Translations under genes and position numbers: made by a program | Shown: piece by piece, positions 1-8,150 of the stretch | Layout: each line of letters starts with the position of its first letter | Position numbering within the stretch: position 1 is the first letter of the stretch | Notes under the pieces: model-generated | What the model saw: only the letters and a program-made list of their open reading frames with translations | Told to the model about the DNA's origin: nothing | Databases searched by the model: none | DNA from: an uncultured Acidimicrobiaceae bacterium | Lineage (GTDB): Bacteria; Actinomycetota; Acidimicrobiia; Acidimicrobiales; UBA8592 | DNA length: 25,827 nt | Assembly: GCA_913031515.1 (NCBI GenBank) | Contig: CAJWET010000002.1 | Location: 1-25,827 of the forward strand | Direction of reading: 5' to 3'

Positions 1-23
1 CCATAGTGTTAATTATTAGGTTT

Positions 24-803
24 CTAGTTAGATCGAAGATAGACGGGAGCGTGGAGTTCGGAACGGTCGTTGTTGAATCGATACCCGTCTTCATCAAAGT
101 CCCGAAACTCTTTCGCCGCCTTGACCCTATTTCGAATAATCCACGAGGCCATGGCACCTCGGGCTCTTTTCGCATAGAAACTAACCATTTTGTAATCCCC
201 ACCTTCTTTCCGATCTAAAAAAGTAGGGGTGACAAGTGTTCCCTTGATCTCTTCAGGGTTAACGGATTTAAAGTATTCGTTTGAGGCAAGGTTAACAAGC
301 ATTGCTTCTCCGGGGCTTTCGCCCAGATCAGCATTAAGTTTTCTAGTAATCTCATTTCCCCAAAACCCATACAAGTCCTTCGCTGACTTTGTTTCCAATT
401 TGCTCCCCATCTCCAACCTGTAGGGCTGGATAAGATCAAGTGGTCTGAGGACTCCATACAAGCCAGAAAGGATACGGAGAGTTTTCTGGGCATGGGAAAA
501 ATCTCGTTCTGAGAACTTGGCTGCCGCATCGAGCCCGACATATGTATCCCCGCTGAAGGAGAGAACTGCAGGGCGAGAGTTCTCTGTTGTGAAGGGAGTG
601 GACCAATCTTGGTATCTTTCGAAATTTAGTTCCGCAAGAGAATCAGATATAGACATCAACGAGCGGAGGTCTTCCGGCGTTTTTGTCGATAGAACGCTAA
701 CAAGCTCTTTGCTTCTTCGCAGCATCACTGGCTGGCTATGCTTTTGAGTTGCTAAGGGAGATTCAAAATCCAGAGCCTTGGCTGGTGAAACAACAATAAG
801 CAT
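24..803 (-). CDS. yaaA: YaaA family peroxide stress protein (DUF328/UPF0246)
   Basis: Homologue of E. coli YaaA, which lowers intracellular free iron and protects DNA and proteins during hydrogen peroxide stress. The protein is 259 residues, the usual family length. It opens with MLIVVSPAKALDFESPL and carries the family blocks SGLYGVLRPLDLIQPYRLEM, NLASNEYFKSV and FYAKRARGAMASWII. I chose the ATG at 803 because it gives the family N-terminus. An in-frame ATG 25 codons upstream would add a leucine-rich tail not found in the family. The sequence GGGGT lies about 11 nt upstream of the chosen start. It is divergent from the NTF2-like gene, with about 140 bp between them, where promoters for both must lie; I see no convincing -35/-10 pair there. 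The molecular activity of the family is only partly known; family assignment is firm. Confidence 0.93.
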   Translation of the reverse strand: MLIVVSPAKALDFESPLATQKHSQPVMLRRSKELVSVLSTKTPEDLRSLMSISDSLAELNFERYQDWSTPFTTENSRPAVLSFSGDTYVGLDAAAKFSERDFSHAQKTLRILSGLYGVLRPLDLIQPYRLEMGSKLETKSAKDLYGFWGNEITRKLNADLGESPGEAMLVNLASNEYFKSVNPEEIKGTLVTPTFLDRKEGGDYKMVSFYAKRARGAMASWIIRNRVKAAKEFRDFDEDGYRFNNDRSELHAPVYLRSN

Positions 804-942
804 GTCTATATTTTTACCCCAGATAACTCGTAATTGCAGCTTAAAACGAAGAAGTAGTAGAAATATTTTTGCTTTCATCGCCTCGGAGATAGCCTAGGGG
901 AGTTCAAAGAGGCTTGTTGTCGTTTAGCCGGTGAGGGTTGAA

Positions 943-1869
943 GTGGGGAAATTTTCGAAATCTGAGATTGAGCAGGCCTTTTCGGAATATCGCCGTCGAG
1001 GTGTTGAAACCTACGATTGGGAGAACTGGGCGGCATTATTTACCGAAGATGCTAGATACATCGAACATTTTCTCGGTGAATTTCATGGTCGAGATGCCAT
1101 TCGTGAATGGATTGTTCAGACGATGGATGAATACCCATTCGTATCCATGTGGATGGATTGGTGGATGATCGAAGAAGATCGTGTCGCTCTTTATATCTGG
1201 AATAACCTCCCTGATCCAACAGGTACTGGGAAGCGTTACGCCTTTCCAAATTCAACCGTTTTGCATTATGCAGGTGATGGCGAGTGGGATTACGAAGAGG
1301 ATTTCTATAACCCCGCCGACGCTGAGCGAGTATGGGGAGAGTGGTTTAAAGAAGGCGGCCGTCTTCGCACTGAGATTAACAAGAGCCTTAAGGGCATTGA
1401 GGGTTGGGCACCTCCAGTACCTGAACCTGCTTATAGCAGGGAAGAAGTAGAGCGTGAATTTCATGAATATAGGCGGAGAGGGGACATAGCGGTTACGACT
1501 GGAGACTGGGATCAATGGGCAGACCAGTTCACCGTTGATGCCAAATATTTTGAACATAATTATGGAAGATTCACCGGACGTGAAGAAATACGGTCATGGA
1601 TAAAAGATGCGGTGGGGCCATTTCCGGAAATGTTCTTCACCCTTGACCATTTCATGATTGAAGGGAACAGGGTAGCAGCGGTCATTCCCAATTGCCTTCC
1701 TGACCCTAAAGGTGCTAGAGATCCTTATTCATTCAATGTTCATGTGATCTTGCACTATGCGGGCAATGGTCTGTGGAGTTACGAAGAAGATATCTACAAT
1801 CCACGCGAGGCTGAGAGGACCATTGCATCCTGGATCGAGGCCGGTGGTGCTGCTCCTGCTTCTGGTTGA
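943..1869 (+). CDS. Tandem two-domain NTF2/SnoaL-like protein
   Basis: A protein of about 308 residues made of two homologous NTF2/SnoaL-like alpha+beta domains of about 130 residues, joined by a short proline-rich linker (PPVPEPAYSREE). Each copy has the same landmarks in order: EYRRRG, a W..W/F..DA.Y.EH segment, a G(R)xxI(R)xWI block, a hydrophobic strand, LPDP, LHYAG(D/N)G.W.YEED(F/I)YNP, AER and a terminal GG. This fold is a small cone with a pocket, used by polyketide cyclases, limonene epoxide hydrolase, ketosteroid isomerase and non-enzymatic binding proteins, so the reaction cannot be named. Acidic residues and a His-rich pocket edge (IEH, FEHN) are kept in both copies. The GTG at 943 has GAGGG 5 nt upstream; a GTG at 931 is an in-frame alternative without a well-placed ribosome site. 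The 3' end meets the inositol phosphate synthase tail to tail, 14 bp apart. Confidence 0.85.
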   Translation: MGKFSKSEIEQAFSEYRRRGVETYDWENWAALFTEDARYIEHFLGEFHGRDAIREWIVQTMDEYPFVSMWMDWWMIEEDRVALYIWNNLPDPTGTGKRYAFPNSTVLHYAGDGEWDYEEDFYNPADAERVWGEWFKEGGRLRTEINKSLKGIEGWAPPVPEPAYSREEVEREFHEYRRRGDIAVTTGDWDQWADQFTVDAKYFEHNYGRFTGREEIRSWIKDAVGPFPEMFFTLDHFMIEGNRVAAVIPNCLPDPKGARDPYSFNVHVILHYAGNGLWSYEEDIYNPREAERTIASWIEAGGAAPASG

Positions 1870-1883
1870 GCGGCGCTTGCTTA

Positions 1884-3185
1884 CTATCCAGCTTCGCTGT
1901 GGGTGACTGGTTCTTCGCCCATCCATTCTCGGAGAGTATTTTTCAACTTCGTCTGTTGAATAAAGAGGTCATGTTCAGGGCCGCTTTCCGTGGCAGCTTG
2001 CGGGGCTTTAAGGTAAAAGCTAAGCCACTCCTGCACTCCAGATTCTCCTGCTCTATGGGCCAGGTCCATGAAAAGGGCAAGGTCTAGAACGATTGGAGCT
2101 GCCAAAATTGAATCTCGGCAGAGGAAGTCCACTTTGATCTGCATGGGGTAGCCAAGCCAGCCGAAGATGTCAATGTTGTCCCAACCTTCTTTGTTGTCAC
2201 CACGTGGTGGGTAGTAATTGATCCGGACTACATGATGGATATCTCCATAGAGATCCGGATATAGCTCGGGTTGTAAGATCGTATCTAGCACTCCAAGTTT
2301 TGATACTTCTTTTGATTTGAAATTCTCAGGAGCATCAAGGACTTCCCCGTCTCGATTCCCGAGAATGTTCGTTGAGTACCACCCTTCTAGACCAAGCATT
2401 CGGGCTTTAAATCCTGGAGCGAGGAGCGTCTTCATAAGGGTTTGTCCAGTTTTGAAATCCTTGCCAGCGATGGGGACCCCTCTTGTCTTCGAAAGCTCGA
2501 CAATGCAATCAATATCACAACTGAGGTTTGGTGCTCCGTTCGCAAATGGAACATCAGATTGCAAGGCGGCGTAAGCGTAGATCTGGCTTGGAGAGATATT
2601 ATCATCGTTTGCCTTTAGCCCTTCTTCGAAAGCGGCAACTGAAGCGTGTGCCTCACTGGGTTCTTGATAAGCTTCAGTCGAACCACACCAGACCATCACA
2701 AGCCGGTCACAGTCGTTTTCTTCTTTGAATCGAGCTATGTCATTAATGAGCGCTTCCGCTTGTTCCCACTTATTCTCGCTTTTCTTAACGCGGACTCCAT
2801 CGAGGCGCGAAACCCACCTCTGATCGAAGACCGCTTCCATGGGGATGATGCTTTCAAGTTCTTTAGAGATTTCTGAAAGGTCTTCTCCATCAAGTACGCC
2901 AGCAGTTCTAGCAGCTTCGAGAACGTTCGGGGATATGGGGTCCCAGCCTCCGAAAACGAGATCATCGAGCTCTGCTAAAGGAACAAAGTCTTTGATCAAG
3001 GGGTTGCGGTCTTCATTTCGGGTACCAAGGCGAATGTGCGCCATTTGGCTTATGGATCCGATTGGTGGCTTGAGCCCTTTTCGGGCTGCGAGGACACCGG
3101 CGATAAATGTTGATGCAACCGCACCCATTCCTGGGGTAAGTACGCCAAGTTTGCCGGAAGCGGGAAGTATGTTTCTTGAAGTCAT
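1884..3185 (-). CDS. ino1: Inositol-3-phosphate synthase (myo-inositol-1-phosphate synthase)
   Basis: Makes 1D-myo-inositol 3-phosphate from glucose 6-phosphate by an internal NAD-dependent oxidation, aldol-type cyclisation and reduction. In actinobacteria this feeds phosphatidylinositol, mycothiol and compatible-solute synthesis. The 433-residue length fits the bacterial class. An N-terminal dinucleotide-binding loop, GVLTPGMGAVASTF (residues 14-27), precedes the catalytic-domain motifs GKDFKTGQT (241-249), GWYSTNILGNRDGEVLD (268-284) and KVDFLCRDSILAAP (351-364), which hold the lysines expected in the active site. The ATG at 3185 has no strong Shine-Dalgarno sequence, only an AT-rich leader. 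It is divergent from a LysR-type regulator with a 71-bp shared upstream region, so control by that regulator is plausible but not shown. Family identity is secure. Confidence 0.94.
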   Translation of the reverse strand: MTSRNILPASGKLGVLTPGMGAVASTFIAGVLAARKGLKPPIGSISQMAHIRLGTRNEDRNPLIKDFVPLAELDDLVFGGWDPISPNVLEAARTAGVLDGEDLSEISKELESIIPMEAVFDQRWVSRLDGVRVKKSENKWEQAEALINDIARFKEENDCDRLVMVWCGSTEAYQEPSEAHASVAAFEEGLKANDDNISPSQIYAYAALQSDVPFANGAPNLSCDIDCIVELSKTRGVPIAGKDFKTGQTLMKTLLAPGFKARMLGLEGWYSTNILGNRDGEVLDAPENFKSKEVSKLGVLDTILQPELYPDLYGDIHHVVRINYYPPRGDNKEGWDNIDIFGWLGYPMQIKVDFLCRDSILAAPIVLDLALFMDLAHRAGESGVQEWLSFYLKAPQAATESGPEHDLFIQQTKLKNTLREWMGEEPVTHSEAG

Positions 3186-3223
3186 GAAAACGAATAATAA
3201 GCGAAATTTAACAAGAAAGCATG

Positions 3224-3236
3224 TTTATTAAGTAAA
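3224..3236. promoter_or_regulatory. Candidate LysR-type operator (T-N11-A imperfect palindrome)
   Basis: The 13-bp sequence TTTATTAAGTAAA is an imperfect palindrome (11 of 13 positions match its reverse complement) and fits the T-N11-A pattern recognised by LysR-type regulators. It sits in the short AT-rich region between the divergent inositol-3-phosphate synthase and lysR-type genes, 21 bp before the regulator's ATG. Location and pattern are seen directly; binding is inference. Short AT-rich palindromes also occur by chance. Confidence 0.35.
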
Positions 3237-3256
3237 TCTAAACTAAATTGCAGACT

Positions 3257-4156
3257 ATGGGCACCCTACCAGATCTATCTATCCGCCAATTGGAATACCT
3301 TGTCGCTGTGGCGGACGCCCCCTCATGGGCTATAGCTGCAGAAGATGTTGGGGTAAGCCCATCGGCATTATCTCAAGGCTTATCAGAACTTGAGAAAAGA
3401 GTTGGTGTGCCCTTATTCGGTAAAGAGGGTAGGAGGAGGGTACTTCGGCCCTCGGCGGAAGTTGTCCTTGACCATGCAAGACAGGTTGTTTCGCTTACAG
3501 GAGATCTCGCAAAATGGGCACAAAGAACAAAAGACGCAGATGAAGGATCCATTCGCGTTGGAATGATTGATATCGCGGCCACACACCATTTCCCATCGGA
3601 AATGCAGGCTTTTCGCTCGCAGCATCCGAACCTTTCCTTCCATTTACGCGTTGGCCCTTCTCGACCGTTGCTAGAAATGCTCGCAAAAGGGCAATTGGAT
3701 TTAGCTGTATGTGTAGAGCCAGTTCAGGTCTTTCCCGGTATCACCACTAGGGCACTATTCGAAGAGAAACTTGCGATATACCGCCCCGATGGAGGAAAAC
3801 TCGGAAATCCTCGAAGTTGGGGCCCTTGGGTGCTTTTCCCAGAAGATTCCCACACGAGAAGAATTATCTCAGATGCATTATCTGCCCGTGGAGCTCCAGT
3901 AGATGTTGTAGCGGATTCACCTCAGCCTGAAGTCTTGCGAGAAATGGTCAATCTTGGGTTGGGGTGGACGGTACTTCCAACTCATCAGGCAGAATCAGGA
4001 GACCGACCACTCATTCCGAGTGAGATACTTGCCAAAAGGACGCTGGTTATAGCTTTCCGCTCTAATGCTGCCACCGATCCGGCCGTCCTTGCACTCTGTT
4101 CAGCCCTGCAGGGAAAGCATCCGCCAATTAATGGCGCTCGTAAACCCATTCCTTGA
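3257..4156 (+). CDS. LysR-type transcriptional regulator
   Basis: A 299-residue regulator. The N-terminal winged helix-turn-helix begins with LSIRQLEYLVAVADAPSW and contains the recognition region AAEDVGVSPSALSQGLSELEKRVGVPLF, typical of LysR proteins. The C-terminal part (about residues 90-290) is a periplasmic-binding-like effector domain, with SIRVGMID at its start and GLGWTVLP near its end. The effector is unknown. The ATG at 3257 is preferred; an in-frame TTG three codons upstream is possible, and neither has a clear ribosome site. It is divergent from the inositol-3-phosphate synthase, the usual arrangement of a LysR regulator with its target, so it may control inositol synthesis and itself. 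Its last 29 bp overlap the 3' end of the Nudix gene on the other strand. Confidence 0.88.
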   Translation: MGTLPDLSIRQLEYLVAVADAPSWAIAAEDVGVSPSALSQGLSELEKRVGVPLFGKEGRRRVLRPSAEVVLDHARQVVSLTGDLAKWAQRTKDADEGSIRVGMIDIAATHHFPSEMQAFRSQHPNLSFHLRVGPSRPLLEMLAKGQLDLAVCVEPVQVFPGITTRALFEEKLAIYRPDGGKLGNPRSWGPWVLFPEDSHTRRIISDALSARGAPVDVVADSPQPEVLREMVNLGLGWTVLPTHQAESGDRPLIPSEILAKRTLVIAFRSNAATDPAVLALCSALQGKHPPINGARKPIP

Positions 4157-4655
4157 AATCATTTCCGTCATACGGCATTGAACCATAGAAACATCTCGGG
4201 TCACTATCGAAGACCAGAGGGATGAAATACCTGTCGCCTTCCCAAATTGGGAGATCTGCTTCTTCACGGATCTGAGGGTCCGGATCGCAGGCATTAAGGA
4301 GCCTCTCTATAGAAACCCACTCCAGAGACCCTTCCTCGTTTGTTTCGAGAAGTTGGCCTTCCCATGTATCGACCAAAAAAATGAATCCCAACCACTGTTC
4401 TCTTTTTGGCCCAAAATCGGTCCACGCGATAGTCCCTCGAAGGTTTGCTGAAACAATCTCGATTCCAGCCTCTTCTCTGATTTCTCGACGTAGGCCAGCC
4501 AGAACATGTTCTCCCGTTTCGAGTTTCCCACCCAACCCGTTAACCTTCCCAAAGTGGTCGTCGTCGCGTCGGGCATTACGACGAATCAGCAGCACCTGTC
4601 CGGCTTTCCGGTCGATTAAGTATGCGAGGGTACCTACGAGAGGGACAAAGTTCAC
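4128..4655 (-). CDS. Nudix hydrolase (MutT-like)
   Basis: A 175-residue Nudix hydrolase, a family that cleaves nucleoside diphosphates linked to another moiety (X), using metal ions. The full Nudix box G-x5-E-x7-R-E-U-x-E-E-x-G-U is present at residues 43-65, including the metal-binding REIREEAGI. The N-terminus (GTLAYLIDRKAGQVLLIRRN) and the box context VNGLGGKLETGE resemble the MutT/MTH1 type that removes oxidised nucleotides such as 8-oxo-dGTP, but substrate cannot be read from the box. The C-terminal third continues as a strand-rich tail (PIWEGDRYFIPLVFDSD). The start is a GTG at 4655 without a strong ribosome site. It overlaps the LysR gene by 29 bp in convergent orientation. Confidence 0.9.
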   Translation of the reverse strand: MNFVPLVGTLAYLIDRKAGQVLLIRRNARRDDDHFGKVNGLGGKLETGEHVLAGLRREIREEAGIEIVSANLRGTIAWTDFGPKREQWLGFIFLVDTWEGQLLETNEEGSLEWVSIERLLNACDPDPQIREEADLPIWEGDRYFIPLVFDSDPRCFYGSMPYDGNDFKEWVYERH

Positions 4656-4720
4656 CTCATCTGTCTAGCAGCAAGATGCATTTCGAGCGAATAGTGGCGC
4701 TTTGGATTTTCTAGAAGTAG

Positions 4721-5515
4721 ATGGTCTATTGTTGGCTCATGGGTGAGACGCTTTACGACCTGAACGATGAAGGTATCGCCGTCATTACAATCGTTAATCC
4801 CAGGCGGCGGAATGCTATGACATATCCCATGATCGAACAGCTCTACGAAGGGCTACGCCGCGCAGCTCATGAAGCCAGAGTTGTCATCATTATCGGACAA
4901 GGCGATACCTTCTGCGCTGGTATCGACCTCAACTTTTTGTCTGAAATTCCACCTGAAGACCGAGGTATCAAAGTCCCAACCCATGATGAAGATGGTTGGT
5001 GGAACATTACCTCTTGTCCTTTACCTGTTATTGCGGCAATCGATGGTTCAGCGGTAGGCATGGGGGCAGAATGGACCAGTCACTGTGATATTAGGATTGC
5101 AACCACTAGAGCTCGATTTGCATGGAATTTCGCCCATCGAGGCCTTGTGCCAGATACAGGGGCGGGAACGTGGCTCCTCCCTCGACAAATCGGATTACAA
5201 AATGCTTTACGGCTTCTTTATTCCGGAGATTGGCTAGATGCAGAGACAGCACTAGAGATCGGATATGTCTGCAAAATCGTAGAATCCGGGGATCTTCTTT
5301 CTTCAGCTATCGAAGAAGCCCAACGGTATCTCCTCGGAGCCCCATCCTCACATCGGTTATCCAAGCGTCTTTTGTATGAAGGGCTTCACCTTCATGTCGC
5401 AGATCATCAAAAAAATAGTCGCCGTACCCTTTTGGAATGTTTCCAATCGGAAGAACACCGAGAGGGGGTCAATGCTTTCACTGAAGGTCGACTCCCAAAC
5501 TTTCCAGATAGCTAA
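4721..5515 (+). CDS. Enoyl-CoA hydratase/isomerase family protein
   Basis: A crotonase-fold protein of 264 residues that would act on an acyl-CoA thioester. The oxyanion-hole segments are present: FCAGIDL (65-70) and DGSAVGMGAEW (108-118). Of the two catalytic glutamates of classical enoyl-CoA hydratase (Glu144 and Glu164 in the rat enzyme), the first is kept as E117, while the second is replaced by Phe (F137 in FAWNFAHRG); D145 in GLVPD lies a few residues on and could serve instead, as in some isomerases. Reaction type is therefore uncertain. The ATG at 4721 gives an extended start; the ATG at 4739 (MGETLYDL) gives the more usual family N-terminus, and neither has a strong ribosome site. 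It is the first gene of a three-gene operon: its stop codon directly abuts the ATG of the amidohydrolase. Confidence 0.88.
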   Translation: MVYCWLMGETLYDLNDEGIAVITIVNPRRRNAMTYPMIEQLYEGLRRAAHEARVVIIIGQGDTFCAGIDLNFLSEIPPEDRGIKVPTHDEDGWWNITSCPLPVIAAIDGSAVGMGAEWTSHCDIRIATTRARFAWNFAHRGLVPDTGAGTWLLPRQIGLQNALRLLYSGDWLDAETALEIGYVCKIVESGDLLSSAIEEAQRYLLGAPSSHRLSKRLLYEGLHLHVADHQKNSRRTLLECFQSEEHREGVNAFTEGRLPNFPDS

Positions 5516-7246
5516 ATGTTAAACTCCTCATCCATTGTTATTCGAAAAGGAACCATCGTTGATGGCGCCGGCGAAGATCCCTTTGAAGCAGATGTTCTCG
5601 TAGAAGGTGGTCTTATAACCAAAGTCGATCAAGATATAACTACGAATGCGCGACCCATAGATGCCGAGGGGTTACTCGTCACGCCCGGGTGGATAGATAT
5701 CCATACACACTATGACGGCCAACTCACTTGGGACCCTTTTTTACGACCGTCATGCTGGCATGGAGTAACAACTGCAATTACCGGTAATTGCGGAGTAGGG
5801 TTCGCGCCTGTCCGCCCCGGAAGCCAAGGAATCCTTGTCGAAATGATGGAATCTACAGAGGACATCCCAGCGCAATGCCTCGAACAAGCAATCAAATGGG
5901 ACTGGGAAACCTTTCCGGAATACATGGATAGTGTTGCCGCTGGAAAGTATGCATTGGACATCGGAGTGCAAGTCCCGCACGCGGCATTACGTTTCTATGT
6001 CATGGGCGAGAAAGGGGCCGAGAACAAACCAGCCACTTTAGATGAAAGCATCGAAATGGCTCAGCTAGTAGCGGAAGGGATACGAAGTGGCGCATTGGGG
6101 TTCTCCTTCTCACGGACGAAGGCCCACACCTACCGTGATGGATGGCAGCCTGGAACGCTTTCGACTCTTGAAGAATTGAAGCCGATAGCTGCGGCGATCG
6201 CCGGAGCGGGTGGAGCCCCAATAATGTTTAGTCCGCGAGGCGTCACTGGCCTTTTCCCCGAAGAAAGAGCAGGGGAAATAAAACTCGCAGCTGATCTATC
6301 TCGTATCTCCCGTAGCCCTGTGATGATGTGTCTCATACAACATTCCCACGACCCTAAAGAGTGGGGAAAGGTTCTTGGTTTGTTTGAAGAGGAAAGAAAT
6401 AGCGGAGCTGATGTATTTGCTCAAGTAACTGGCCGTTCCATCGTTACGCTTGGCGGCTTCTCAACGAAATTTAACCCATTCATGCATGGAAGTGAATGGC
6501 CATCTCTATCTAATTTACCAAACAGCGAAATAGCGAAAAGGATCAACTCTGACAATGACCTACGCGACAAATTGATCAGAAACGCTGAAGAGACTCGTCA
6601 CATCTGGCAAAGCAGAAAATTCTTTGAAGAGAAAACTTATCCTTTGATTCCTCTAGGAGAGACTTCCCCTGACTATGAGCCGGAAGAGACCATCGCTGAT
6701 ATCTCTGACCGTACAGGGAAATCACCGTTAGAAGTAATGTTGGATGTGCTTTGTTCACATAATGGCTCGGGAATGTTGAACTACCCCCATTACAACTATG
6801 CGGGCGGGAACCTAAACGCTGTTCGCGAAATGCTTGAACACCCTAGTAGTCGGTTGGGCCTCTCCGATGCCGGAGCGCATCTTGAAACCTTAGCTGATGC
6901 CAGCCTATTCACGTTCATGTTGACCCATTGGGCAAGAGATCGGGAGAACGGGATTCCCTTACCATCAATTGTGAAGATGATGACTTCAGAACCTGCAGAA
7001 ATATTTGGCTTGGAAGACCGAGGTCGCATCGCGCCAGGCTACAGAGCCGATCTAAATGTAATCGACTATTCAAACCTTGAAGTAGGCGTACCATGGTTAG
7101 AAAATGATGTTCCGGGTGGCGGATCTCGGCTACTCCAAAAACCAGACGGATATCAACATACCTTCGTTGCCGGAGTTGCGACTTTTGTTGATGGTAGACC
7201 TACAGGAGAACTCCCCGGTCGGCTAATTCGAAGAGGGAGTAGTTGA
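5516..7246 (+). CDS. Amidohydrolase, N-acyl-D-amino-acid deacylase type
   Basis: A 576-residue metal-dependent amidohydrolase of the D-aminoacylase branch, which hydrolyses N-acyl amino acids or related amides. A small N-terminal beta domain (GTIVDGAGEDPFEADVLVEG) precedes the TIM barrel. Metal-site motifs are visible: H63 and H65 in DIHTHYDGQ, C92 in TGNCGVGF (this branch uses a cysteine ligand), a HSHD segment in the middle, and the late aspartate in SDAGAHLETLADA. The C-terminal composite domain contains GRIAPGYRADLNVID, typical of the superfamily. The ATG follows the stop of the enoyl-CoA hydratase homologue with no gap, and the next gene begins 6 bp after this stop, so the three are almost certainly one transcript. 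That context suggests an acyl or cyclic amide substrate in a catabolic route. Many relatives are annotated only generically, so the substrate is unknown. Confidence 0.88.
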   Translation: MLNSSSIVIRKGTIVDGAGEDPFEADVLVEGGLITKVDQDITTNARPIDAEGLLVTPGWIDIHTHYDGQLTWDPFLRPSCWHGVTTAITGNCGVGFAPVRPGSQGILVEMMESTEDIPAQCLEQAIKWDWETFPEYMDSVAAGKYALDIGVQVPHAALRFYVMGEKGAENKPATLDESIEMAQLVAEGIRSGALGFSFSRTKAHTYRDGWQPGTLSTLEELKPIAAAIAGAGGAPIMFSPRGVTGLFPEERAGEIKLAADLSRISRSPVMMCLIQHSHDPKEWGKVLGLFEEERNSGADVFAQVTGRSIVTLGGFSTKFNPFMHGSEWPSLSNLPNSEIAKRINSDNDLRDKLIRNAEETRHIWQSRKFFEEKTYPLIPLGETSPDYEPEETIADISDRTGKSPLEVMLDVLCSHNGSGMLNYPHYNYAGGNLNAVREMLEHPSSRLGLSDAGAHLETLADASLFTFMLTHWARDRENGIPLPSIVKMMTSEPAEIFGLEDRGRIAPGYRADLNVIDYSNLEVGVPWLENDVPGGGSRLLQKPDGYQHTFVAGVATFVDGRPTGELPGRLIRRGSS

Positions 7247-7252
7247 GAGCGA

Positions 7253-8116
7253 ATGAGTCATGTTTCATTTGGAATAAGTACCGGACCACAGGCGATTGAA
7301 TGGCCTGTTCTTCGTGACATATGGAAAGTTGCTGATGATATTGAGTTAATAGAGACAGGTTGGGTGAATGACCACTTTTTCGGATTTGTCGGCCCTCCAT
7401 TCAAACCAGATGCTAACCAGGGTTCAGCTGATGGTTGGATGGTGCTCGCTTCTCTTTTGCATGAAACAAAAAGAATCCGTGGTGGTGTTTTGGTCACAGG
7501 GGTTCATTTCCGCCACCCCAGTGTGCTTGCACACATGGCTGCAACTTTAGATTGGTCAAGTGGTGGGAGGTTGGAAATTGGATTGGGTGCAGGTTGGAGC
7601 CAAGAGGAATGCGATATGTTTGGAGTCCCTCTGGGGGCAGTCGGCGAACGGTTGGACCGATTCGAAGAATCAGTAGAGGCAATAGTTCGCTTGCTGTCAG
7701 GTGAAACCGTGACGTTTCAAGGCGATTACGTCAAGTTGAATCAGGCAATATTCACTCAACTTGGACCCCAGATTCCCCATCCACCAATCTGCATTGGTGG
7801 TATGGGGGAGAAGAGAACTCTTCCGTTAGCGGCTAAATATGCCCAACACTGGAACTATGAAGGTACAGACCCCAAGGTACTTGAACAAAAACTTCAAATC
7901 CTTCGCCAATGCTGTGAAGAGATAGGTAGAAGCCCTGACGAAATCAAGATCTCTGGGAAAGTACGGTTTTCAAATTCCGAGGACCCGAATGTCCTGACAG
8001 AACGAGCTGAGAAAATGATTCAAGCAGGAGCGAATATTGTTCTTGTCTCTTTCCCACGGCCGACCACACCGGATATGGTCGAACCGGCCGCCTTAGCCTT
8101 GAGCGAATTACTTTAA
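7253..8116 (+). CDS. LLM-class F420-dependent oxidoreductase
   Basis: A 287-residue bacterial-luciferase-like TIM-barrel protein. Features of the F420-using group are present: an early WVNDHFF segment (residues 37-43), GGVLVTGVHFRHP (77-89), and the strongly conserved RLEIGLGAGWSQEEC (106-120) followed by GERLDRFEE. Such enzymes move hydride between coenzyme F420 and an organic substrate; some relatives use FMN instead. F420 dependence is inferred from the family, not visible as a unique residue. GAGAG lies a few bases before the ATG. It is the third gene of the operon starting at 4721 and ends 19 bp from the convergent second enoyl-CoA hydratase homologue. Confidence 0.88.
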   Translation: MSHVSFGISTGPQAIEWPVLRDIWKVADDIELIETGWVNDHFFGFVGPPFKPDANQGSADGWMVLASLLHETKRIRGGVLVTGVHFRHPSVLAHMAATLDWSSGGRLEIGLGAGWSQEECDMFGVPLGAVGERLDRFEESVEAIVRLLSGETVTFQGDYVKLNQAIFTQLGPQIPHPPICIGGMGEKRTLPLAAKYAQHWNYEGTDPKVLEQKLQILRQCCEEIGRSPDEIKISGKVRFSNSEDPNVLTERAEKMIQAGANIVLVSFPRPTTPDMVEPAALALSELL

Positions 8117-8130
8117 GTCTCGGGGCCTGA

Positions 8131-8150
8131 CCCAATTAAAGCCAATTGGG
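8131..8150. terminator. Candidate tail-to-tail hairpin (weak bidirectional terminator)
   Basis: A perfect 7-bp inverted repeat, CCCAATT/AATTGGG, with a 6-nt loop sits where the F420-type oxidoreductase gene and the second enoyl-CoA hydratase gene converge, overlapping the last codons of the latter. The position suits a shared terminator. The stem is AT-rich and there is no clear T-run directly after it on either strand, so termination is doubtful. Confidence 0.3.

Noticed and set aside
2839..3231. A 130-residue open frame opposite the inositol-3-phosphate synthase
   Set aside because: It is antisense to a clearly recognised gene, has low-complexity serine/arginine-rich content and shows no family motif.
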